From positions 1-33,612 of the forward strand of contig NZ_POUD01000077.1 of NCBI RefSeq assembly GCF_003236395.1: DNA of 33,612 nt, given 5' to 3'. Every line of letters begins with the position of its first letter. The stretch's first letter is position 1. The position numbers were made by a program, and so were the translations under genes. Positions 21,962 through 29,590 of this stretch are shown in pieces. This stretch comes from Nonomuraea aridisoli. GTDB taxonomy: Bacteria > Actinomycetota > Actinomycetes > Streptosporangiales > Streptosporangiaceae. Under the pieces are notes generated by a model that searched no databases, was not told the DNA's origin, and saw nothing but the letters and a program-made list of their open reading frames with translations.

Positions 21962-24900
21962 GTGACCGATCTGCCCCGTCCGGACTTCTCGATCCTCGGC
22001 CCGGTCCAGGTGCGCGGGAAAGGCGGCCCCGTACGGCTGAGCGGCAAGTCCCGCGCGCTGCTCGGCACGCTCCTGCTGCACCTCAACACGCCGATCTCCC
22101 GGGACCGGCTGATCTCTGCCCTGTGGGACGAACCCCCCTCGTCGGCCGTGGCCAACCTCCAGACGTACGTCTCGCAGTTACGCCGGGCCCTGTCGGGCAT
22201 CGCCTCCCTGCACACCCAGGGGTCGGGCTACCTGCTCCCCCTCGAACCCGACCGGCTGGACCTGCTGGTCTTCGACGACGCCGTGCAGCGGGCCCGCCGC
22301 GAGGCCGGGAACGGCGACCTGGCCGCCGCAGACCGCTGGTTCGGCCGGGCGCTGTCGTTGTGGCGCGGCAGGCCGGCCGAGGACGCCCCGCTGGGCAGCA
22401 CCATGACCGCGCGTCTCGCCGAGTTGGAGGAGAAGCTGGCGCAGGCGCGGGCCGACTGGATCGACGTCCGTCTCGCCCTGGGCGACCACGACCGCCTGAC
22501 CGGCGAGCTGCGTGGCGTCGTCGCGGCCCACCCCCTGCGGGAGCGGGCCGGGGCCCAGCTCATGCTCGCGCTCTACCGGGCCGGACGCCGGGCGGAGGCG
22601 CTCGACGTCTACCGCGGGGCGCGTTCGGTGCTGGTGGCCGAGCTGGGCATCGAGCCCGGCCCCGAGCTGACCGAGCTGCACGCCGCGATCCTGCGCGACG
22701 ACCCGTCGCTCAACCGCCCCGCCGTCCGCGAGCCCGTCCGTTGGACGCCGGTCTGCCAGCTCCCGCCGGACATCGGCGACTTCGTGGGCAGGGACCGGGA
22801 GCTGGAGTCGCTGGGCGCGGTCATGTCCGGCGACTCCTCCGGCGCGCCGGTCATCGCGACCGTGCACGGCACGCCGGGCGTCGGCAAGAGCACCCTCGCC
22901 GTCCACCTCGCCCACCGGCTGCGGCCGCGGTTCCCCGACGGGCAGCTGTTCCTGCGGCTGGCGGGCGCCTCGCCAACCCCCCGCGACCCGGGCGACCTGC
23001 TGGCGGAGCTGCTGCGGGCGCTGCACGTGGACGGCGCGTCGATCCCCGAGTCGTGCGACGAGCGCGCCGCGCTCTACCGCTCGCGGCTGGCCGACCGCGC
23101 GGTCCTGCTGCTCCTCGACGACGCGGCCGACGAGGAGCAGGTACGTCCGCTGCTCCCCGGAACCCCGCACAGCGCCGTTCTGATCACCTCGCGCACGCGT
23201 CTCATGCTGGAGGGAGCCACGGCCGTCTCGCTCGAACCGCCGCCCGGAACGCACGCCCGCGAGCTGCTCGCCCGGATGGCCGGACGGTCCCGGCTCGACC
23301 ACGACCCGGAGGCCGCCCAGGCGATTCTGGCGGCCTGCGGACGGCTGCCGCTGGCCATCAGGATCGCCGGCGCCCGGCTCGCCGCCCGCCCGTCGTGGCC
23401 GCTGCGCGACCTCGCCGCCCGCCTGGAGGACACCAGGAAGCGCCTGGACGAACTGGCCCTCGGCCAGCTGAGCGTGCGGGCGAACTTCGCGGTCGGCTAC
23501 GCGGCGCTCCCGCCGGCCGCCCAGCGGGCCTTCCGGCTGCTGGGCCTGGCCGGTTTCGAGAGCGCGGCCGAGTGGGCGGTGGCGGCGCTGCTGGGCGAGC
23601 CCGCGGGCCACGCCGACGCGGCGATCGAGGCCCTCGTGATGGCCGGGCTGCTCATGCCGCGCGAGACCGACGCGGCCGGCCAGCCCAGGTATGGCATGCA
23701 CGACCTGCTGCGCGTGTACGCCCGCGACCGCGCCGAGGTGGAGGAGAGCGAGCAGCAGCGCCACGCGGCGCTCTCCGGGCTGGTCGCCGAATGCCTGGCG
23801 CGGACCCGGGCCGCGGTGCGCGACCTGCCCCGGCCGTTCGCGCCTCCGCCGCCGTACGCGCCCGCCCAGCGGGAGGTGGGGTACGAGTGGCTCGCCGCCG
23901 AGCGCCGCAACCTCGTCGCGACCGTGGCCCTGGCGGTCGAGCTGTCGTGCACGGCGGACGCGGCGCAGCTCGCCTACCACCTCACGTCGTACCTCGCCGC
24001 CCACCACTACTACGACGACGTCGTAAGCGTCCAGCGGGCCGTCATGACGCTCGGCGACCCGGACGAGGTGATGAGGGCCCGGCTCATCCTGGCGAACACC
24101 GACGTCGACCTCGGCCGGTTCCACACCGCGCTGGCCGAGTTCGAGGCGCTGCACCGCCACTTCACCCGGACCGGGGACCGGCACGCGGCGACGTACGCGA
24201 TGACCGGCCGGGGCGTGTGCCGGCACGTCCTGAGCGACCACCAGGCGGCGCTAACCGACCTGACCGCGGCGGTGCGGCTCTTCCAGGAGCTGGGCGACGA
24301 CGGCGGGGCCCTGCACGCGCTGCTCGACCTCTCGGCCGTGCACGAGGAGGTCGGCCGGTACGACGACGCGATCGAGGTCTGCCATCGCGGGCTGGAGCTG
24401 ACCTCCGGCGGCCGCAACCGCCTCGACCGCTCCCGCCTGCTGCGCGGCCTCGGCATCGCCTGCTATGAGAAGGGCCGGGTGGAGGAGGCCGTCCGCTACT
24501 ACGAGGAGAGCCTGCGCCTGACCCGCGAGCTCGACTACGACGGCGGCGAGCCGAAGACGCTGCGCCGGCTCGCGGAGGCGTACGGGGCGCTGGGCAGGTA
24601 CGCCGAGGCCACCCGCGTGCTGGAGCAGTGCCTGAAGGAGTTCGAACGCTCGGGTAACGCGCTCGGCGAGGCCCTGACCACGTACGCCTTCGGCGAGCTG
24701 TGCCACCGGCAGGGCCGCATCCGCGAGGCTCTGTGCCACTTCACCCGCAGCGGCGAGCTGATCGGCCGGTTGGGGGCGTCGTTGTGGCGGGCGAGGGTGC
24801 TGCGCGAGATCGGCCGCGCGCACGCCGACCTGGGCGATCGGGACGCCGCCTCGGCCGCCTGGACGGAGGCGCTGGAGCTGTTCACGAGCCTGGGATCGGC

Positions 24901-24982
24901 GGAGGCCGTACAGGTCAGGGAGCTTCTCGAAAATAGCCCGAAATATCAGCCGAATCCCTTATATCGGCATTTGGGCGTTTAA
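21962..24982 (+). CDS. SARP/AfsR-type regulator (BTAD, NB-ARC, TPR)
   Basis: This 1006-residue transcriptional activator has an OmpR-type winged helix at about 10-90 (FSILGPVQVRGKGGPVRLSG, SRDRLISALW, VSQLRRAL). A bacterial transcriptional activation domain (BTAD) covers about 95-245, including AGRRAEALDVYRGARSVLVAELGIEPGPEL. An NB-ARC ATPase has its P-loop GTPGVGKST at 303-311 and LLLLDDAADEEQV. A C-terminal region of about six TPR repeats starts near 700. Such proteins switch on natural-product clusters. I chose the GTG at 21962 because GGAGG precedes it and the winged helix begins right after. It is divergent from the peptide operon, its most likely target. The last ~60 bp are AT-richer than the rest. 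Confidence 0.86.
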   Translation: MTDLPRPDFSILGPVQVRGKGGPVRLSGKSRALLGTLLLHLNTPISRDRLISALWDEPPSSAVANLQTYVSQLRRALSGIASLHTQGSGYLLPLEPDRLDLLVFDDAVQRARREAGNGDLAAADRWFGRALSLWRGRPAEDAPLGSTMTARLAELEEKLAQARADWIDVRLALGDHDRLTGELRGVVAAHPLRERAGAQLMLALYRAGRRAEALDVYRGARSVLVAELGIEPGPELTELHAAILRDDPSLNRPAVREPVRWTPVCQLPPDIGDFVGRDRELESLGAVMSGDSSGAPVIATVHGTPGVGKSTLAVHLAHRLRPRFPDGQLFLRLAGASPTPRDPGDLLAELLRALHVDGASIPESCDERAALYRSRLADRAVLLLLDDAADEEQVRPLLPGTPHSAVLITSRTRLMLEGATAVSLEPPPGTHARELLARMAGRSRLDHDPEAAQAILAACGRLPLAIRIAGARLAARPSWPLRDLAARLEDTRKRLDELALGQLSVRANFAVGYAALPPAAQRAFRLLGLAGFESAAEWAVAALLGEPAGHADAAIEALVMAGLLMPRETDAAGQPRYGMHDLLRVYARDRAEVEESEQQRHAALSGLVAECLARTRAAVRDLPRPFAPPPPYAPAQREVGYEWLAAERRNLVATVALAVELSCTADAAQLAYHLTSYLAAHHYYDDVVSVQRAVMTLGDPDEVMRARLILANTDVDLGRFHTALAEFEALHRHFTRTGDRHAATYAMTGRGVCRHVLSDHQAALTDLTAAVRLFQELGDDGGALHALLDLSAVHEEVGRYDDAIEVCHRGLELTSGGRNRLDRSRLLRGLGIACYEKGRVEEAVRYYEESLRLTRELDYDGGEPKTLRRLAEAYGALGRYAEATRVLEQCLKEFERSGNALGEALTTYAFGELCHRQGRIREALCHFTRSGELIGRLGASLWRARVLREIGRAHADLGDRDAASAAWTEALELFTSLGSAEAVQVRELLENSPKYQPNPLYRHLGV

Positions 24983-25086
24983 GGGGCGCCGCCCGCATCG
25001 CCCGCCGGGGTCGCCCGCGAACTCTGACGCCGGCCACCGTAACGGGATATTCCACTGTCTCCCTACTGCGGGTAATACTCGCGGCG

Positions 25087-25098
25087 TACACTCCCGGT
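25087..25098 (+). promoter_or_regulatory. -10 element of a leaderless toxin-antitoxin-like operon
   Basis: TACACT (25087-25092) lies six bases before the ATG at 25099 with no ribosome site between, indicating leaderless transcription. The -35 region is weak (TACTGC near 25064). Confidence 0.45.
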
Positions 25099-25350
25099 AT
25101 GGCGATGGAGAAGACGTCGATCAGCATGGAAGCCTGGATCCTCAAGGCCGCCCGGGAACACGCCGAGGCGCGCGGCATGAGCCTGTCGGCGTTCCTGGCG
25201 CGCGGCGCCCTGCGGGAGATCGCCGCCGCCCACTCCCCGGCCGCGCGCGCCGCGGTCTACGGCGCCGGCGCCGCCCAGGAGGCCGACGAGCGGATCGTCA
25301 CCGAGGACGTCGCGCGGGCCTCCGACGAGCACCACGGCGAGGCCGCGTGA
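25099..25350 (+). CDS. antitoxin-like small protein
   Basis: This 83-residue protein starts with a short strand-helix-helix segment (KTSISMEAWILKAAREHAEARGMSLSAFLARGALREIA) that resembles a ribbon-helix-helix DNA-binding domain. It ends in an Ala/Glu-rich tail that could wrap a toxin. Its stop overlaps the start of the next gene by four bases (GTGA), the usual arrangement of type II antitoxin and toxin. By family behaviour it would bind its own promoter and neutralise the partner. Identification rests on size, fold pattern and context. Confidence 0.6.
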   Translation: MAMEKTSISMEAWILKAAREHAEARGMSLSAFLARGALREIAAAHSPAARAAVYGAGAAQEADERIVTEDVARASDEHHGEAA

Positions 25351-25658
25351 CCCACCGCTTCGGCGAGCTCTGGTCCGTCCAGCTCGGCGACCGCGACGAG
25401 GTCCGGCTGGTCGTGTCCGGCGACTTCTACCACACCCTCTACGGCGACAACGTGCTCACCGCGCACGTCGAGCCCATCGACATGGCGCGCGCCCTGACGG
25501 CGTTCGCGGTCGACGTCGGCGAGGACCGCGCCGCCATGGTCGACCGCATCAGCACCGTGGCCGCCACCCGGCTCAAGTCCAAGGTCGGCGACCTCCCCGA
25601 CGACCGGCTCGCCGCCGTACGCGGCATGATCGCCACCATCTTCGGCACCGCGGGCTGA
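25347..25658 (+). CDS. MazF/PemK-like toxin-like protein
   Basis: This 103-residue protein has the N-terminus RFGELWSVQLGDRDEVRLVVSGDFYHTLYGDNVLTAHVEP, which resembles the opening strands of MazF/PemK endoribonucleases (GE.W.v.lg...R.v.vvs...n), followed by helices. The conserved Arg and Thr/Ser expected for RNA cleavage are not clearly present, so it may be a diverged or inactive member. The GTG start overlaps the antitoxin-like stop, implying coupled translation. It ends 13 bp from the convergent CPBP gene. Confidence 0.5.
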   Translation: MTHRFGELWSVQLGDRDEVRLVVSGDFYHTLYGDNVLTAHVEPIDMARALTAFAVDVGEDRAAMVDRISTVAATRLKSKVGDLPDDRLAAVRGMIATIFGTAG

Positions 25659-25671
25659 CCCGGGATCGCCG

Positions 25672-26514
25672 TCAGAGCAGCCGCACCAGGCTCGGGCCCA
25701 CGTTGATCATGCCGTGCACGACGAGGATCGGCCACATCATGCGGTACTTGCTCCAGAGGTAGCCGAGGAAGAGCCCCTGGACCGCCTGGTTGACGAATAC
25801 GGAGGCCAGGTCGCGGGTGAGGTCGCCGGTGCCCATGATGCCGACGTGCCAGGCGCCGAAGAGCAGCGAGACGAGCACGACGGCGGGCCATCGGCCGAGG
25901 ATCCGCTCCCACCGGGTCTGCAGCCAGCGCCGGTAGAAGACCTCCTCCAGCAGGGCGTTGACGGCGAACACGACGACGACCGCGGCCAGCGCGCAGGCCA
26001 GGCTCGTGCCGGCCCAGGACGAACCGGGCGGGACGGCCGTCGGCCCGGCGTAGGAGAGCGACAACCAGACGGCCACCGGCGCGACCGGCCCGTAGCGGCG
26101 CCAGGCCGCGGCGTCCGGCGCCCCGAGCCGCACTCCGCGGGTCACCCGGAACAGCACCAGCGGCACCGCCAGCAGCAGGAGCAGCTTGAGTGCGGTGTGC
26201 GCCGGTTCGCCCCCGCCCACCAGCCGCAGCGTCACCGCGAAGAGCACCCCCGCGGCCAGCATGACGCCCGCCTGGACGCGGAGGGCCCGCCCCGGCGGCT
26301 CGTGCGCCTCGGGAGGCGTCGTCGCCGGCACCAGCCGGGCGACGAGCAGGCCGGCCGCGACGGGGACCCAGCGGTGCCACATCGGAACGGTGCCGTCGTG
26401 GTCGGCGGAGTGGCGGATGCCGGTGGCGTCGTTCAGCACGAGCCAGACGGCCGACCCGGCGATGAGCAGCAGCCCGCCGATCAGCGTGGTCCGCGGTAAC
26501 GCATTATTTCGCAC
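25672..26514 (-). CDS. CPBP family intramembrane glutamic protease
   Basis: This 280-residue integral membrane protein has about eight hydrophobic segments and the CPBP/Rce1 signature: Glu190-Glu191-x3-Arg195 (LLEEVFYRRW), His223 in FGAWHV and His267 in HGMIN. Such proteins cleave prenylated or bacteriocin-like substrates within the membrane or confer self-immunity. The substrate here is unknown. I chose the GTG at 26514 because TACAGT, a good -10 (26526-26521 on the minus strand), lies six bases before it, so the gene is leaderless. Longer frames run into the divergent TetR gene. A 37-bp palindrome covers its start and -10, so it is a likely target of that regulator. Confidence 0.83.
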   Translation of the reverse strand: MRNNALPRTTLIGGLLLIAGSAVWLVLNDATGIRHSADHDGTVPMWHRWVPVAAGLLVARLVPATTPPEAHEPPGRALRVQAGVMLAAGVLFAVTLRLVGGGEPAHTALKLLLLLAVPLVLFRVTRGVRLGAPDAAAWRRYGPVAPVAVWLSLSYAGPTAVPPGSSWAGTSLACALAAVVVVFAVNALLEEVFYRRWLQTRWERILGRWPAVVLVSLLFGAWHVGIMGTGDLTRDLASVFVNQAVQGLFLGYLWSKYRMMWPILVVHGMINVGPSLVRLL

Positions 26515-26547
26515 AACCGTACTGTAACCGAGACCGTACAGTTGTGC
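26511..26547. promoter_or_regulatory. 37-bp palindromic operator covering the CPBP start codon
   Basis: GCACAAC (26511-26517) and GTTGTGC (26541-26547) are exact outer arms. The inner GTAC...GT and AC...GTAC continue the symmetry about 26529 with two mismatched pairs. It covers the -10 and start of the minus-strand CPBP gene and lies just before the -10 of the plus-strand tetR gene (TGTAAT at 26548-26553). Confidence 0.75.
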
Positions 26548-26560
26548 TGTAATAGCTCGC

Positions 26561-27181
26561 GTGCCGAAGATCGTGGACCATGAGCGACGCCGGGAGGAGC
26601 TCGCCCGCGTCGTGTGGGAGGTCATCAGCCGGGAGGGCATCGAGGGCGCGACGGTGCGCAAGGTCGCCGAGGCGGCAGGCGTGTCGGTCGGCGGGCTGCG
26701 CCACTACTTCGACAGCCAGCGCGGCCTGCTCGTCTTCGCGGCCCACGCGGTCGGCAGGAGCGTCGGCGCGCGCGTCGCCGGCCTCCTGGAGGCCGACCTG
26801 CCGGGCACGGAGCGCGGCAGGCGACTGCTCGAAGAGCTCCTGCCCCTCGACGACGACCGCCGCGTCGAGGTCGAGGTCTGGCTGGCCTGCCTGGTCCGGT
26901 CGCATGTGGACGAGTCGCTGGCCGAGCTGCGCGCCGCCGCGTGGACGGGCGAGCGGCACATCTGCCGCCTCGCCATCGCCTCACACCTCGGCCTGCCGCT
27001 TCCCGCGCACGTGGGCGCGGAGCTGCCCGCCGATCCGGAACGGCGGGCGGCCCGGTTGCACGTCTTCATGGACGGCCTCACCCTGCAGACCGCGACATAT
27101 CCGGAGACGTTCTCCCCGGACGCCATCCGCGAGACCGTCCTCGACGCGCTGCACCACCTGTCCGGATCGCCACGCGCCTAG
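26561..27181 (+). CDS. TetR family transcriptional regulator
   Basis: This 206-residue regulator has a helix-turn-helix at about 10-52: RRREELARVVWEVISREGIEGATVRKVAEAAGVSVGGLRHYFDSQRGLL. The C-terminal domain resembles the BetI-like ligand-binding group (VEVWLACLVRSHVDESLAEL, then LHVFMDGLTLQTA). The GTG at 26561 fits leaderless transcription from TGTAAT at 26548-26553. The palindrome at 26511-26547 between this gene and the CPBP gene predicts control of both. The ligand is unknown. Confidence 0.87.
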   Translation: MPKIVDHERRREELARVVWEVISREGIEGATVRKVAEAAGVSVGGLRHYFDSQRGLLVFAAHAVGRSVGARVAGLLEADLPGTERGRRLLEELLPLDDDRRVEVEVWLACLVRSHVDESLAELRAAAWTGERHICRLAIASHLGLPLPAHVGAELPADPERRAARLHVFMDGLTLQTATYPETFSPDAIRETVLDALHHLSGSPRA

Positions 27182-27203
27182 CGGCGGGCGGCGGTCGCCG
27201 GGG

Positions 27204-27500
27204 TCAGGCGGGCTGGGCGGCCGCCGCGCGCGCGGCCATCCGGCGTTCGAACCACACCGAGGTGAACGGCGGCACGGCGCAGGCCAGGCCGAGCACGACC
27301 GTGCCCCGGCTCCAGCCGGCCTCCCTGGCGCAGAGCACCACCCCGAGCGCGTAGAGCACGAACAGCGCCCCGTGGATCGGGCCGAACACCTTCACGCCGA
27401 GCTCACCGGTCTCGGTCACGTACTTGAAGAACATCCCGACCAGCAGCCCTGCCCACGAGCAGGCCTCGGCCACCGCGACGACCCGGAACCAGCGCAGCAC
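27204..27500 (-). CDS. DUF3817 family membrane protein
   Basis: This protein of about 98 residues has three hydrophobic helices: FRVVAVAEACSWAGLLVGMFFKYV, KVFGPIHGALFVLYALGVVLCA and GTVVLGLACAVPPFTSVWFERR. This matches the small actinobacterial DUF3817 membrane family of unknown function. I chose the GTG at 27500 because AGAGGA lies six bases upstream. The ATG at 27530 would add ten residues and has no ribosome site. It is convergent with the TetR gene, 22 bp apart. Confidence 0.8.
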   Translation of the reverse strand: MLRWFRVVAVAEACSWAGLLVGMFFKYVTETGELGVKVFGPIHGALFVLYALGVVLCAREAGWSRGTVVLGLACAVPPFTSVWFERRMAARAAAAQPA

Positions 27501-27567
27501 GATCCATCCTCTCACCCGGCACTCGCGCATACTCTACAAGCCGTAGAGCAAGGCCCGCGCCACCGTC

Positions 27568-28044
27568 TCAGCGACCGGGGCGGGTCACGAGGACGCCGTC
27601 GTCGTCGCCGAACAACTCGGCGCCCGGGTGGAACAGGGCGCCGCCGAAGGTGACCGGGACGTCACGCTCGCCGGTGCCCTGCTTGGCGCTCTTCCTCGGG
27701 TTGGAGCCCAGCGCCTTCACGCCGAGGTCCAGCTCGCGCAGCAGGGCGACGTCGCGTACGGCGCCGTTGATCACCACGCCGGCCCAGCCGTTGGCGACCG
27801 CCATGCCGGCGATGACGTCGCCCATCAGGGCGGTGCGCAGCGAACCGCCGCCGTCCACCACCAGGACGCGACCCTCGCCCGGCTCGGCCAGGACGGACCT
27901 GAGCAGCGCGTTGTCCTCGCGGCAACGGACGGTCGCCACCCGCCCGGCGAACGCGCGGCGGCCGCCGTACTGGCGCAGTTGCAGGTCGCACGAGTGGAAC
28001 TGGTCGCCGCGCTCGTCGTACAGGTCCGCGGTGGCGATGGTCAT
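27568..28044 (-). CDS. rraA: RraA family protein
   Basis: This 158-residue protein matches RraA, known in E. coli as a protein inhibitor of RNase E. Many other members are class II aldolases (4-hydroxy-4-methyl-2-oxoglutarate / oxaloacetate). Signatures are TADLYDERGDQ, the glycine-rich VDGGGSLRTALMGD and GVVINGAVRDVALLRELDLGVKALGSNPRKS, which hold the conserved Asp and Arg of the active-site cleft. The ATG at 28044 has GAGAAGGTG upstream. Whether it regulates RNase or acts as an aldolase cannot be told from sequence. Confidence 0.85.
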   Translation of the reverse strand: MTIATADLYDERGDQFHSCDLQLRQYGGRRAFAGRVATVRCREDNALLRSVLAEPGEGRVLVVDGGGSLRTALMGDVIAGMAVANGWAGVVINGAVRDVALLRELDLGVKALGSNPRKSAKQGTGERDVPVTFGGALFHPGAELFGDDDGVLVTRPGR

Positions 28045-28237
28045 GGTGACACCTTCTCAACGGATCACCCGGACGGGCAATGTCACCGCGCCACGATGCC
28101 CGCTGGGCCGATTCGAGCCCGCCGCCCGTCACGCTCGGTCACAATGAGGATCTTCAGCGCGACCGCTGGGGGACGGCTTGGGGCTCCGGGTCCGACCGGC
28201 CGTGTCAAGAACATCGACAAGGGGAACGAGCATTCTC

Positions 28238-29590
28238 ATGACGCCCCCCGTACCGGAGACCGGTCACGTCCCTCTGAAGCGGGCGATCGGTCCGAAGCTT
28301 CTCATTCTCTTCATCGTCGGCGACATCCTCGGCACCGGCGTCTACGCGCTCACGGGGTCCGTGGCCGGGCAGGTCGGCGGCGCACTGTGGTTGCCGTTCC
28401 TGATCGGGTTCGTGATCGCCGCGCTGACCGCGATGTCGTACGTCGAGCTGGTCACGAAGTACCCGAAGGCGGCCGGTGCGGCGTTGTACACGCAGCGCGC
28501 CTTCAACAAGCCGTTCTTCACCTTCATGGTGGCGTTCACGGTGATGTGCTCCGGGCTCACCTCGGCCAGCGCGGCCGCCCGGGCGATCGGCGGCGACTAC
28601 CTGGAGGCGTTCGTCTCGGTGCCCGGCGTGGTGGTGGGCATCATCTTCATCGTCGCCGTCGCGGCGCTGAACTACCGGGGCGTCTCCGAGTCGGTCAAGA
28701 CCAACATCGTGTTCACCCTGATCGAGCTCACCGGCCTGCTGGTGATCATCGCGATCGGCGTCTACGCCGTCTTCACCGGCGCCGGGGAGCCGTCCCGGCT
28801 GGCCGAGATCGACGTCGAGGGGGCGGGCGGCCTGATGTACGCCCTGCTCGGCAGCACGGCGCTGGCCTTCTTCGCGTTCGTCGGGTTCGAGGACTCGGTG
28901 AACATGGCCGAGGAGACCCAGGACCCCTCGCGCAACTTCCCCCGCGCGATCTTCCTGGGCGTGGCGATCACCAGCACCGTCTACATCCTCGTGGCCATCA
29001 CCTCCTCGCTGCTGGTCCCGACGCACGTGCTGGAGGGGTCGTCGGGCCCGCTGCTCGAAGTGGTGAAGGCGGGCGGGCTCAACTTCCCGCCGCAGCTCTT
29101 CGCCGCGATCGCCATCTTCGCCGTGGCCAACTCGGCGCTGATCAACATGATGATGGCCTCCCGGCTCGTGTACGGCCTGGCCAACGAGCGGGTCGTGCCG
29201 AGCGGCCTCGGCTGGGTCGACCCGCGCCGCCGCACCCCGGTGGTCGGCATCCTGTTCACCACGGCGCTCGCCATCGCGCTGATCTCGACCGGCGAGATCC
29301 GGGGGCTCGGCGACACCACGGCGTTCCTGCTGCTGTGCGTGTTCACGGTGGTCAACGTGGCCGTGCTCGTGCTGCGCAAGGACCAGGTGGAGCACAAGCA
29401 CTACCGGGCGCCCACCGCGCTCCCGGTGATCGGCGCGGTGCTGGCGTTGGTGCTGGCCAGCCCGCTGACCGGGCGTCCCGCCGAGGTGTACATCCGCGCC
29501 GGGGTGCTGCTGCTCATCGGGCTGGCGCTGTGGGTGATCAACTGGCTGGCGCTGCGCTACCAGGCGCGCAGGGCCACTCCGGCCGGGTGA
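28238..29590 (+). CDS. APC superfamily amino acid permease
   Basis: This 450-residue integral membrane transporter has about 12 helices. The first has IGPKLLILFIVGDILGTGVYALTG, where GxG in helix 1 forms the substrate-binding break of the APC fold. The family motifs YVELVTKYPKAAGAALYTQRAF and FFAFVGFEDSVNMAEETQDPSRNFPRAI follow. It should carry an amino acid or amine by proton coupling across the cell membrane. The start ATG at 28238 has a distant AAGGGG. Extensions upstream lack family similarity. Its stop codon abuts the natural stop of the convergent HEAT gene. Confidence 0.86.
   Translation: MTPPVPETGHVPLKRAIGPKLLILFIVGDILGTGVYALTGSVAGQVGGALWLPFLIGFVIAALTAMSYVELVTKYPKAAGAALYTQRAFNKPFFTFMVAFTVMCSGLTSASAAARAIGGDYLEAFVSVPGVVVGIIFIVAVAALNYRGVSESVKTNIVFTLIELTGLLVIIAIGVYAVFTGAGEPSRLAEIDVEGAGGLMYALLGSTALAFFAFVGFEDSVNMAEETQDPSRNFPRAIFLGVAITSTVYILVAITSSLLVPTHVLEGSSGPLLEVVKAGGLNFPPQLFAAIAIFAVANSALINMMMASRLVYGLANERVVPSGLGWVDPRRRTPVVGILFTTALAIALISTGEIRGLGDTTAFLLLCVFTVVNVAVLVLRKDQVEHKHYRAPTALPVIGAVLALVLASPLTGRPAEVYIRAGVLLLIGLALWVINWLALRYQARRATPAG

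Noticed and set aside
22178..24241. 687-codon minus-strand open frame across the SARP gene
   Set aside because: Shadow of the SARP coding strand. No domain pattern, while the plus-strand frame has clear winged-helix, P-loop and TPR motifs.
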